Origin: JBOGXF01 sp050694275
GTDB lineage: Bacteria > Actinomycetota > CADDZG01 > WHSQ01
DNA length: 18,610 bases
Assembly: GCA_050694275.1 (NCBI GenBank)
Contig: JBOGXF010000119.1
Location: forward strand, 1-18,610
Reading direction: 5' to 3'
Below, piece by piece: positions 1-6,542 of the stretch; position 1 is the stretch's first letter; the number at the start of each line of letters is the position of its first letter. The position numbers were made by a program, and so were the translations under genes. The notes below the pieces were generated by a model. The model made no database searches and was not told the origin of the DNA. It saw nothing but the letters and a program-made list of their open reading frames with translations.

Positions 1-30
1 GCTTTGTCCGCTGTTCGGGAATGCCGACAT
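1..30 (-). CDS. Probable 5' end of a gene running off the left edge
   Basis: Only ten codons lie in the window (MSAFPNSGQS), starting at an ATG whose first base is position 30. The support is a good Shine-Dalgarno sequence, AGGAG on the minus strand (positions 37-41), six bases before the ATG. It also has the same orientation as the rest of the train. It lies downstream of the terminator that ends the cysteine-rich gene, so it would be a separate transcription unit. The function cannot be judged, and a chance SD/ATG pair remains possible. Confidence 0.35.
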   Translation of the reverse strand, partial: MSAFPNSGQS

Positions 31-286
31 AGAGGTCTCCTGGACGAGGACGTTTCAGTGAGTCGGTAGCCGGCGACGCCGAGCGTCAATCCGACCGGGG
101 GCTTTGGCTAACAGAGGTCTTGAAGGCCTTGTCCTCTGGCCACAAGATCAGCGGGCTAGGTGCGCCCGAACGGGATGGGCCTATCGCGATCTGATGGCAA
201 GCAAAAGCCCCCGATCTCCGGAAAAATGCCGCTTCCGTCGCCCGGGGGCCAGAGCAAGACCCTAGTGTTGGAGGATCGGCACCCGC
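31..286. other. Intergenic region with terminator and long-range inverted repeats
   Basis: I see no gene in these 256 bases on either strand. On the minus strand it holds the terminator of the cysteine-rich gene (203-249). A weak promoter-like pair follows: TTGACG at 84-89 and TACCGA at 63-68, only 15 bases apart. The 5' leader of the gene starting at position 30 comes last. The terminator arm at 207-213 can also pair with a copy at 95-104. The octamer AGAGGTCT occurs twice on the plus strand, at 31-38 and 113-120. I found no match to a riboswitch consensus that I could recall, including c-di-GMP, c-di-AMP, TPP and cobalamin types. Confidence 0.6.
203..249 (-). terminator. Intrinsic terminator after the Tat cysteine-rich gene
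   Basis: Reading the minus strand, GCCCCCG (249-243) pairs with CGGGGGC (213-207). A nested inner stem, CGGAA with TTCCG, sits between them. The outer stem is followed directly by TTTT (206-203). It lies about 38 bases past the stop codon of the cysteine-rich gene and is the clearest transcription end in the window, so it probably closes the whole polysaccharide operon. Confidence 0.65.
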
Positions 287-688
287 CTATTCGTGAGGTG
301 GCCCCTCTGGCGACCCCGTAACGCACCTGCCCGCGGGTGGGTTAGCACCGCTACTGCAGAAGGTCTGAGTCGGCGAGGTGTGCAAACTGGAGCCTGTGCA
401 TCCCGCATCACTGCAAAACTGGGCACAAGCCCGCTCGTTCACAGTCGCCGCGCGGCGGCCATCCGCTGTACACCGGTCGCGGGCCAGGGTGCCGGAAGGG
501 CAGCCTGTGCACTCGCAGCAACCGTGTGTGCCCGGACTCAGCTGGTGGGCGTGGGCAGCGGGCGCAAGGCTCTGGATGACCGGTGCCGCCCACAGTAACG
601 TTCCCCCGACGACCGCGCCGCGCCGGACGAGGTCGCGCCGGCTGATGCCGCTCGGCTCCCGGGGGACCGAACCATCGTGCTCGGCCAT
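287..688 (-). CDS. Tat-exported cysteine-rich small protein, unknown function
   Basis: This encodes 133 residues. I chose the ATG at 688 because AAAGGAG lies five bases upstream; an ATG at 730 in the same frame has no Shine-Dalgarno. The N-terminus is a twin-arginine signal: SRRDLV at residues 16-21, a hydrophobic stretch at about 24-42, and an A-H-A cleavage site near residue 47. The predicted mature part is about 86 residues and has ten cysteines, beginning with a CCxCxxC cluster just after cleavage. The rest is polar and low in hydrophobics, with no transmembrane segment. Tat export implies folding, or cofactor or disulfide acquisition, in the cytoplasm first. It is the last gene before the terminator, following the nucleotidyltransferase after 126 bases. 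I do not recognise the mature domain. It could be a small metal-binding or disulfide-rich envelope protein, or a modified-peptide precursor (inference only). Confidence 0.8.
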   Translation of the reverse strand: MAEHDGSVPREPSGISRRDLVRRGAVVGGTLLWAAPVIQSLAPAAHAHQLSPGTHGCCECTGCPSGTLARDRCTADGRRAATVNERACAQFCSDAGCTGSSLHTSPTQTFCSSGANPPAGRCVTGSPEGPPHE

Positions 689-693
689 TGGGT

Positions 694-700
694 CTCCTTT
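694..700 (-). promoter_or_regulatory. Ribosome binding site deciding the Tat protein start
   Basis: AAAGGAG on the minus strand lies five bases before the ATG at 688. It selects this start over the upstream in-frame ATG at 730, which has no comparable site, and puts the twin-arginine motif at residues 16-21. Confidence 0.75.
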
Positions 701-744
701 CGTATAGACCGCAAGCTGGATGTCCGACATAAAACTTAAGGGGC

Positions 745-766
745 GGGGGCCATGGCCTGCTCCCCC
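745..766 (-). other. GC-rich hairpin in the nucleotidyltransferase/Tat-gene gap
   Basis: GGGGG and CCCCC arms (745-749 and 762-766 on the plus strand) flank a 12-base loop that overlaps the palindrome GGCCATGGCC (748-757). On the minus strand a TTTT run follows only after about ten bases, so it is a poor intrinsic terminator. It could attenuate or process the transcript between the two genes. It is the only notable structure in the 126-base gap. Confidence 0.3.
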
Positions 767-814
767 GTGCTGCGTATCTTTCGTCGCCGTCCGGACTAGC
801 TTTTCTCGCGTCCC

Positions 815-1984
815 TCAAGGTCTTTGGCGACCGAACCCGGACCTACCGGACAACCAGCGCAGCGGGACCTTCCACCGGGCGAGGTAGGAGGCGAAGCCCC
901 GCGAGCGGGTCCTGGCTTCCACGAATTCCCTGCTGGGGAACAAAAGGGCCGCCGCGTAAGCGGACTTTCCGCGCACGCTGGGGATCGCCGACAGCGTGCC
1001 CAGGGCGGTGCCGCCCCGGCCCCGGCGCCCGGTGGTGTAGGCGTCCAGCCACCGCCGCTCTCTCCGCGACGGGGCGAGCGAGGCGGCCAGCGAGGCCGCC
1101 TCGTGCGCCGGGCGCGCCCCGAGCAGGGCTGCGGCGGTGGGCACGGCGTGGCCGACCACCGCCTTGAGGCTCCACCGCTCGACCCGCTCGGCGACCGCGT
1201 CCCAGTCGATTCCATCCGACGCCGCGACCTGGAGCACGTCCCTCAGCGGCAGGAGCCTCGGGTTTCTGTGACCGAGCGCCGCGTGCATGCAGGCGTGGAC
1301 GAACATCAGGCCGTCGTCGAGCGTGCGCACCCAGCGGGCGCCGACCCGGCACCACGCCGGGTTCTCGAAGAGCTCGTCGGTGTCGACGGCGAGTCCATAT
1401 CGCCCCACCACGAGGCGGCGATGGAGGTCCAGCTCGAGACCGGTGCCATCGGTGTGCACCGCCGCTTTTCCGAAGGAGTCCACGAACCCGGGCCGGCTCT
1501 CCGGATGCTGGCGGGTGAACCCGAGCGCCGGTAAGAGGGTGCATGCCCGCTCCCAATCCGAGCCTCGGATCAGGAGGTCGAGGTCTCCGAACGCGCGGAG
1601 CGACGGATCGGGATAGAAGGTCCTGGCCAGGGCCGGGCCCTTGAGCACGAGGTAGTCGATGCCGGCCTCGTTGAACGCTTCGTCGAGCGCCACCAACGTG
1701 CGCTCGATCGAAAGTACCCAGAGCATCGCGCCGCGATGTCTCTCCAAGAGGTCGGCCGCCTGGTCGTCCTCCAGAGGAAGCCAGCCCTCCTGCGCGGCCG
1801 CCACCGCCAGCCCGGTCAGGCGCTGATCGACGAGCTCGGCCGCGAGCATCCGCCAGTCTGGCCCCGGCGCTGACGGCGGCGCCTCCGCACCGAAACCCTC
1901 CAGGCCGTACCCCGCGACCGACCGGGCGAGGGGATGATGCGATCGAGGGGTCGCGTTGACGCCGGCCGCGATCGTTGAGGTCAT
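815..1984 (-). CDS. Nucleotidyltransferase-fold protein, NTP_transf_5 family
   Basis: This encodes 389 residues. The ATG at 1984 follows a strong GGAGG five bases upstream. The family signature is clear. At residues 107-139, a conserved lysine-glycine (K115-G116, in LVLKGPAL) leads to YPDPSLR and a GDLDLLI motif, with D134 and D136 as the expected metal-binding pair. A second E-D-H cluster (E184, D186, H188) follows, as is usual in this family. The C-terminal half is alpha-helical and arginine-rich without membrane segments, so a cytoplasmic protein is expected. Members are mostly uncharacterised. Relatives occur in lasso-peptide clusters with a peptide kinase and in exopolysaccharide loci with PqqD-like proteins. 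Here it sits between the membrane SDR (52-base gap) and the cysteine-rich Tat protein, and a PqqD domain is encoded upstream in the same train. The substrate is unknown; candidates are a sugar, a phosphorylated peptide or a lipid. Confidence 0.85.
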   Translation of the reverse strand: MTSTIAAGVNATPRSHHPLARSVAGYGLEGFGAEAPPSAPGPDWRMLAAELVDQRLTGLAVAAAQEGWLPLEDDQAADLLERHRGAMLWVLSIERTLVALDEAFNEAGIDYLVLKGPALARTFYPDPSLRAFGDLDLLIRGSDWERACTLLPALGFTRQHPESRPGFVDSFGKAAVHTDGTGLELDLHRRLVVGRYGLAVDTDELFENPAWCRVGARWVRTLDDGLMFVHACMHAALGHRNPRLLPLRDVLQVAASDGIDWDAVAERVERWSLKAVVGHAVPTAAALLGARPAHEAASLAASLAPSRRERRWLDAYTTGRRGRGGTALGTLSAIPSVRGKSAYAAALLFPSREFVEARTRSRGFASYLARWKVPLRWLSGRSGFGRQRP

Positions 1985-2036
1985 GGATACCTCCGGGATT
2001 CTCGTGCTCGGTGCGGCTAGGGGGCCAGCTGGGATC

Positions 2037-3662
2037 TCACGAGCCCGCCGAGACCGTCTCGTCGGTGAGGTGGATCGAATACAGAGGGCTGATCTCCTTG
2101 CGCCGCAGGTCGAGGTCGCCGTTGCCGTTGCCCTCCGCCAGCCGCTTGTGGTTGCTGTAGACGGCGCTCTGGTATTCCGGGATCAGCCCGTTCGAAAGCG
2201 CATCTCTGATCTCACGGATGCCGTCGCCGACCGTACGAGTCGGTTCGAAGTTCAGGTAGCGCCTTATCTTGGCGAACGAGACCCGGTAGTTGGCCTCGCT
2301 CGCCTCGGCCGGCTCGAGAGCCACGGTCGCATCGGGCACGAGCTCTCGAACGAGTTCCCCCACCTGCTTGATCGTGTAGTTGTTGTGGTCCGAACCGACG
2401 TTGAATATCTCGCCCTTGACCGCGTGGAGAGGTGCCTCCATGCATCTCATGATGGCGGCGGCGCCATCCTCTACGTGGATGAATGGTCTCCACTGCTCAC
2501 CGCCGAAGATGGTGATCTCTTTCTCGCGTACCGCCTTGGCCGCGAGCAGGTTGACCACCAGATCGAATCGGGGACGTGGTGAGAGACCGTAGAACGTACC
2601 GAAGCGAAGGATGATCGGCGCGAAGTTCAAGTCTTCGAGATCCAGGAGGACCTTCTCGCTGTCCTTCTTGGTCTTCGCGTAGAGCGACACGGGGTCGAGT
2701 CGGGATCGTTCGGTGAGGAGCTCGTCGCTCGCGCCGTAGACGCTGCACGACGAGGCGAAGATGAACCGTTGTATCCCGAACCCCCGGGCGGCCTCGCCGA
2801 TCAGCCTCGTCGACGCGAGGTTTATCTCCCCCGTGAGCTTCTCGTCCAGGTCACACGCAGGATCCCCGACGAGCCCGCCGAGATGGATGACGGCGTCGGC
2901 GTACCTCAGGGAGCGGATGATCGTCTCGATGTCCCTGAGGTCGCCCTGGACGACGTCGAAGCCCCTGCGTCCGTAGTACTGCCGGACCCCATCGTCGCCG
3001 TACACCAAGGCGTCCATGACCGTGACGTGATAGCCCTTGTCGAGGAGCTTTCCGATCAGCACCGAGCCGACATAGCCGGCGCCGCCGATGACGAGCACGT
3101 CTTCGATGTGCTTCTTGGGCGGCCGACCGTTGAGCTTCGCCTCTTTCCAGACGGTGATGCGCCAGATCTTGGCGGCGATCCTCACCCCACTCACGACCAC
3201 CACTGTCAGGAGCCAGCCCGTCACCCAGACGGTGCGCGGGAACCACGTTTGCGCCCCGACGATGAGGTAATGGAGAACCGCGAAGATCACGTACGCGAGC
3301 GTCACCGCCTGGAACATGATCAGCGCCTTGTACCTTCCGCGGTAGGCGCGCCCGTGGGTGTAGAAACCGCTGGCGTAGAAGACGGCGAGGCAGATGCCGG
3401 ACAGTGGGAGGGCCGACGCCAGGTACCCACCCACAGACGACTGCAGTGTTCTCGAGTAGAACTCCGCCTCCGAGAGCGTGTCGTCGCCGAAGAACCACAC
3501 CAGGGCGAAGAAACGCACGGTGAAGGCGATGATCAGCGCCGCGTTCACGAGGATCGCGTCGGCGACCATCCGCTGGGCCATCCCCCAGTCCGGACGCGGC
3601 GGCACCTTCATGGCGCGCGTCGCCGCCGTCAGCACCTTTCGAAGCTCGTGTGAGGTTTGCAC
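2037..3662 (-). CDS. Membrane-anchored extended SDR sugar epimerase/dehydratase
   Basis: This encodes 541 residues from a GTG at 3662 that has AAGGAG ten bases upstream. An in-frame GTG at 3743 and an ATG at 3611 are alternatives. The N-terminal part has four predicted membrane helices (about residues 35-55, 80-98, 116-136 and 144-163). It resembles the membrane module of FlaA1/CapD/PglF-type enzymes, including the FPR motif before helix 4. Instead of the usual CapD nucleotide-binding pair, a single GalE-like extended SDR follows. This has the NAD-binding GGAGYVGS at 193-200, an SSCSVYG segment near 304, and the catalytic YAKTK (YxxxK) at 328-332. The expected role is NAD-dependent epimerisation or dehydration of a nucleotide- or lipid-linked sugar at the inner membrane face. 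It follows the aminotransferase gene after about 170 bases. The membrane/SDR combination is unusual, and the exact sugar reaction cannot be read from the sequence. Confidence 0.85.
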   Translation of the reverse strand: MQTSHELRKVLTAATRAMKVPPRPDWGMAQRMVADAILVNAALIIAFTVRFFALVWFFGDDTLSEAEFYSRTLQSSVGGYLASALPLSGICLAVFYASGFYTHGRAYRGRYKALIMFQAVTLAYVIFAVLHYLIVGAQTWFPRTVWVTGWLLTVVVVSGVRIAAKIWRITVWKEAKLNGRPPKKHIEDVLVIGGAGYVGSVLIGKLLDKGYHVTVMDALVYGDDGVRQYYGRRGFDVVQGDLRDIETIIRSLRYADAVIHLGGLVGDPACDLDEKLTGEINLASTRLIGEAARGFGIQRFIFASSCSVYGASDELLTERSRLDPVSLYAKTKKDSEKVLLDLEDLNFAPIILRFGTFYGLSPRPRFDLVVNLLAAKAVREKEITIFGGEQWRPFIHVEDGAAAIMRCMEAPLHAVKGEIFNVGSDHNNYTIKQVGELVRELVPDATVALEPAEASEANYRVSFAKIRRYLNFEPTRTVGDGIREIRDALSNGLIPEYQSAVYSNHKRLAEGNGNGDLDLRRKEISPLYSIHLTDETVSAGS

Positions 3663-3672
3663 CTGAAAGACG

Positions 3673-3678
3673 CTCCTT
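3673..3678 (-). promoter_or_regulatory. Ribosome binding site favouring the GTG at 3662
   Basis: AAGGAG on the minus strand lies ten bases before GTG 3662. The longer option at GTG 3743 has only a GGAG at eleven bases, and the ATG at 3611 has no Shine-Dalgarno. The choice among these starts stays tentative. Confidence 0.45.
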
Positions 3679-3765
3679 GAACGACCCGTAGTTCTCGTCG
3701 AGACCTGTTCGAAAACTCTTGGTGGAGCGGCCGCACGCAGCACCGCGCGGCACGCTCCATCGCTG

Positions 3766-3794
3766 AAGCTAGTGATGTCGGGCTAAGCGGTCAT
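3766..3794 (-). promoter_or_regulatory. Candidate internal promoter before the membrane SDR
   Basis: On the minus strand ATGACC (3794-3789) and TAGCTT (3771-3766) are separated by exactly 17 bases. TAGCTT fits the actinobacterial TANNNT -10 pattern, and ATGACC matches four of six bases of TTGACA. Transcription would start near 3759, about 97 bases before the GTG at 3662. This gap is the widest between confidently adjacent genes in the train, so an internal promoter is plausible but unproven. Confidence 0.25.
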
Positions 3795-3806
3795 GCGGTC
3801 GGGTGC

Positions 3807-3819
3807 GTAGTTCAACTAC
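3807..3819. promoter_or_regulatory. Perfect 6-bp inverted repeat, possible operator
   Basis: GTAGTTCAACTAC is a perfect inverted repeat of six bases around one central base. It lies 13 bases upstream of the candidate -35 element and 15 bases after the stop of the aminotransferase gene. Such a site could bind a dimeric regulator, or form a small hairpin. Chance occurrence is possible. Confidence 0.25.
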
Positions 3820-3833
3820 CGCGGATGACGCGC

Positions 3834-5018
3834 TCAGTTGCTGAATGCCCTCCAGATGCGCGTGATCGCCATCGCGACCCGGAGCGGGTGCGCGTCGGTC
3901 ATCCCGCCCCACATGGGCAGGGTCAGGACCCGGCCGGCCACCGCGTGCGACACGGGCACGTGGCCGTCTCCTCGTGCGGCCTCTCGGTAGGCGCGCATCT
4001 CGTGCACGAGGGGCACGTAGTACCGGCGACTGTCGATGCCCTCGGCCGCCAGGGCCTGCGCCAGCCGGGACACGTCGATGCCGAACTCGTCCGGTTCGAC
4101 CAGGATCGTGAAGTCCTTGTAGGTGCTCCGATCTCCTTCGCTCACCTCGGGGAAGGAGATGCCGGGCAGACTGCTCAGCTCCCCCTGATAGATCTCGGCG
4201 AGCCGGTTACGGCGCGCCACCTGATCCTCGATCGTCTCGAGAGACGCCAGGGCGGTCGCCGCATGAAACTCGGACATGCGCGCGTTGAGGCCGACAAACA
4301 GACAGTCGTAGTCCCCCGGATTCCCGTAGTCGCGGCCGATCCGGCACCGCTCGGCGAGCTCGGCATCGTTGGTGGTTATGAGGCCCCCCTCCCCGGCGAC
4401 CAACACTTTGGTCGGAGACAGACTGAAGACCTCGGCGTCCCCGAATCCGCCGATGGCGGCGCCGTTGTGGCGCGACCCGAACGAGTGGGCCGCGTCGAAG
4501 AACAACCGGAGGCCGTGTCGGCGGGCGACGATGGAAAGCGCGTCGGTGTCGCAGGGCGTGCCGTAGACGTGGACGCCGAGGATCGCCTCGGTATCGGGAC
4601 CGATGACCTCCTCCACCGATGCAGGCGACAGGGTCAGGCTCTTTCGTTCCACGTCGGCGAACTTCACGCGTGCGCCGTTCCAGACGACCGCGTGTGCCGT
4701 CGCCGAGAATGTGAAGGACGGGACGACTACCTCGCCCGTGACCCCCGACGCTCGTATCACGAGCATCAGACCCGCGGTGCAGGAAGCGACGGCGACGCAG
4801 TGATCGACCCCGAGATAGTCGGCGACCCTCGCCTCCAGCTCTCGCACGTACGGGCCGTTGGTGAGGGCGCCGCTCCGCAGGATCTTCTCGACCGTCCCCC
4901 CGATGCCGGCAGGGTCGGTGATCGTGGGTCGCACGAGCGGCAGCCCCTCGGGAAAGGCCGGCTCGCCGCCGAGCAGGGCGGGGGAGCCCGACAGGATCCG
5001 TTCGGTTGTCATCGCCAT
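3834..5018 (-). CDS. DegT/DnrJ/EryC1/StrS-family PLP sugar aminotransferase
   Basis: This encodes 394 residues, the normal length of the family. The ATG at 5018 has AAAGGA seven bases upstream. The fold-type I PLP signature is intact: FDAAHSFG with D175, expected to contact the pyridine nitrogen, and SLSPTK with K204, the Schiff-base lysine, followed by a GEGG turn. The enzyme is expected to move an amino group from glutamate or glutamine to a keto-sugar nucleotide in the cytoplasm, making an amino sugar for the polysaccharide. It starts 16 bases after the deacetylase stop codon. No 4,6-dehydratase is seen in the window except possibly the downstream SDR, so the keto-sugar donor is unknown. 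The family also includes dehydratases such as ColD, but those replace the lysine with histidine; the lysine here argues for a true aminotransferase. Confidence 0.93.
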   Translation of the reverse strand: MAMTTERILSGSPALLGGEPAFPEGLPLVRPTITDPAGIGGTVEKILRSGALTNGPYVRELEARVADYLGVDHCVAVASCTAGLMLVIRASGVTGEVVVPSFTFSATAHAVVWNGARVKFADVERKSLTLSPASVEEVIGPDTEAILGVHVYGTPCDTDALSIVARRHGLRLFFDAAHSFGSRHNGAAIGGFGDAEVFSLSPTKVLVAGEGGLITTNDAELAERCRIGRDYGNPGDYDCLFVGLNARMSEFHAATALASLETIEDQVARRNRLAEIYQGELSSLPGISFPEVSEGDRSTYKDFTILVEPDEFGIDVSRLAQALAAEGIDSRRYYVPLVHEMRAYREAARGDGHVPVSHAVAGRVLTLPMWGGMTDAHPLRVAMAITRIWRAFSN

Positions 5019-5034
5019 GTGCTGTTCCTTTCTT

Positions 5035-5856
5035 TCATCTCGCCGCGCCGGCGTATCTGAAGCGGTTCATCTTTCGGCGGAGGGTTTCCTCGAGGACCAA
5101 GCCGCCCGCCAGCTTGCGGCGGAACCAGTGCATCCCGTCGGCGGTTTGGATCGACGACCGAGCCAGTCGGTGAGGATCCGTGCGCCCGTAGGCGTTCGCC
5201 CGGTTGCCTCCCAGCGCCGCAGAGCTGAACCGTCGGCGCACCGCGACCTCCGCCGCGGGCGTGCCCGCGACGGCCTTCGGATACGCAAAGTGGTGGGCCG
5301 GGACGCCGAGGCGGTCCTCGATCAGTGCTGCGGAGCGGTCGAGCTCCTCGTCCACCGCCTCCGCCGGGAGCCGATCCAGCAGCGCGTGCGTATGCGTGTG
5401 CGACCCGACGGTTACGAGCCCGGTGGTGATCGCCTCACGCAGACCGGCCCACGACATCGGACGGCCGTCGTTAGGAAACGGCCTCCTTCGTTCCACGAAA
5501 TCGGTCGCCACATAGACCGTCGCCGGAATCCCGAACCGCTCCAGGATCGGAAGGGCGACATCGGCGAAGTCCGCGGTCCCGTCATCGAAGGTGACCACGA
5601 CCGGATCGGGTTCGGGCGGCGCAAGGCTGGTGAGCGCCCGAAGAGCGGCATCGACAGTGACGACACGGTCCTGCTCCGCCAACGCTTCCATCTGTCGGGC
5701 GAACAGGTCCGCTTCGAGATCGACCTGCAATCCCGAGGTCCCGCCGACACGGTGATAGAGCAGCACGACGATGCCACGATCCGATTGCTTAACTCCATCC
5801 CACCCCGCCGCCATCACCTTCACCGCGCGCAGGGCCTGGTTCTTCAAGAAGTCCAC
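5035..5856 (-). CDS. Polysaccharide deacetylase family protein (NodB-like)
   Basis: This encodes 273 residues from a GTG at 5856 with a strong GGAGGGAG seven bases upstream. The open frame extends much further upstream, but that part only shadows the HAD gene. The NodB-type motifs are present: TFDDG at 89-93, with D91 and D92 as base and metal ligand, and the metal-binding HTHTH (H153 and H157) in GSHTHTH. A YHRV segment typical of the family lies at 34-37. No signal peptide is obvious, so action on a lipid-linked intermediate on the cytoplasmic side is possible. The expected reaction is removal of N- or O-acetyl groups from glycan residues. The start overlaps the last 13 bases of the HAD gene, implying translational coupling. 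The third family motif is less conserved than in classical chitin deacetylases. Confidence 0.9.
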   Translation of the reverse strand: MDFLKNQALRAVKVMAAGWDGVKQSDRGIVVLLYHRVGGTSGLQVDLEADLFARQMEALAEQDRVVTVDAALRALTSLAPPEPDPVVVTFDDGTADFADVALPILERFGIPATVYVATDFVERRRPFPNDGRPMSWAGLREAITTGLVTVGSHTHTHALLDRLPAEAVDEELDRSAALIEDRLGVPAHHFAYPKAVAGTPAAEVAVRRRFSSAALGGNRANAYGRTDPHRLARSSIQTADGMHWFRRKLAGGLVLEETLRRKMNRFRYAGAAR

Positions 5857-6542
5857 TGCGGAACTCCCTCCACGCCCAGAAAGGCATGCAGCGAGGAAAG
5901 ATCGGGGAGCTCGAGATCGACATCTGCTCCGCTCGGCCGATGTAGGTGCAACGCGCCCGGCCGCCGCACGCGGACCGTTCTCCAACCGAGGCTCTTCGGC
6001 CCGGCGAAGTCCTTTGCGGGGTTGTCGGCAACGTATGTGCAACGCTCGCCTTTCCACCCGCTCGCGGCCTCGACGAGTTGGAACGCTCGCTCGTGTGGTT
6101 TGGCGAATCCCGTTCCGAGCTCCGCGGTGAGCACCGTAGTCTCGACCCAGCGATCCGTCCCCAGTGCCTGCACCTTGGCGCGCTGGCTCTCCAAGGGGCC
6201 GTCGGTGACGATGGCTAGAGCAAAGCGGGTCTGCATCGCTTCTAGGCACGCGCGCGCGTCCGGGATCAGCTCGATGGTCGGCCGGTGGGTGCGGTAGACG
6301 TCTACCAGGGTGCCGATGACTTCCGGAGAGGTCTGAATCCCTCGCGCGGCCAGGACGAGGTCGAAGATTCGCCCCCTGGCCCCGCGCTCGAACGCTCCCC
6401 AGGCGTCCTCGAAGAAGCCGGGTAGGCCGAGGTTGTGCTCGACCCACCGGCCCACCGACTCGAATCCGCTGCGGACGTAGTCACGCTCGAGATAGAGGGT
6501 GTCGTCGATGTCGAAGACCGCGCACGCCGATGGATTCGTCAC
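5844..6542 (-). CDS. HAD-superfamily hydrolase, probable phosphatase
   Basis: This encodes 232 residues from a GTG at 6542 that overlaps the ATP-grasp stop codon as GTGA. Longer in-frame starts would lie inside that gene. All four HAD motifs are visible: DIDDT with nucleophile D11 and acid D13, T113 in IVTDG, K148 in FAKPHERAF, and the acidic motif ADNPAKD with D173 and D178. A helical cap lies between motifs one and two (about 20-95). Soluble HAD phosphatases of this kind dephosphorylate small metabolites such as sugar phosphates. The tight coupling to the ATP-grasp ligase suggests both act on one intermediate; the pair recurs in polysaccharide loci as I recall them, though I cannot check that here. 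The substrate is not determinable. Confidence 0.88.
   Translation of the reverse strand: MTNPSACAVFDIDDTLYLERDYVRSGFESVGRWVEHNLGLPGFFEDAWGAFERGARGRIFDLVLAARGIQTSPEVIGTLVDVYRTHRPTIELIPDARACLEAMQTRFALAIVTDGPLESQRAKVQALGTDRWVETTVLTAELGTGFAKPHERAFQLVEAASGWKGERCTYVADNPAKDFAGPKSLGWRTVRVRRPGALHLHRPSGADVDLELPDLSSLHAFLGVEGVPQWTS
5864..5871 (-). promoter_or_regulatory. Ribosome binding site deciding the deacetylase start
   Basis: GGAGGGAG on the minus strand is seven bases before GTG 5856 and lies inside the 3' end of the HAD gene. It fixes the deacetylase start despite an open frame running 591 bases further upstream. Confidence 0.7.

Noticed and set aside
95..213. tRNA or riboswitch between the GGGGGCTTT and AAAAGCCCCC arms
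   Set aside because: The spacing and outer stem tempted a tRNA reading, but no T-loop or anticodon arm is present, and no conserved riboswitch core that I know is found on either strand.
702..707. TATACG as a -10 promoter element before the Tat gene
   Set aside because: Transcription would start within or next to the ribosome binding site of the SD-led gene, and no acceptable -35 hexamer lies 16-18 bases upstream.
689..730. Longer version of the Tat protein starting at ATG 730
   Set aside because: It lacks a Shine-Dalgarno and would place the twin-arginine motif unusually far from the N-terminus. ATG 688 has an excellent site.
2769..3653. Long plus-strand open frame of 294 codons
   Set aside because: It is antisense to the membrane SDR, whose NAD and YxxxK motifs are intact. 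Its product is rich in Asp, Arg, Val and His with no fold signature, typical of antisense frames in high-GC DNA.
3825..5060. Plus-strand open frame of 411 codons opposite the aminotransferase
   Set aside because: The minus strand carries an intact DegT-family enzyme with D175 and K204 and a good ribosome binding site. The plus frame has no recognisable domain.
5857..6447. N-terminal extension of the deacetylase frame
   Set aside because: It translates the HAD gene in another frame into Arg/Gly/Pro-rich sequence. The strong ribosome binding site at 5864-5871 places the start at 5856.
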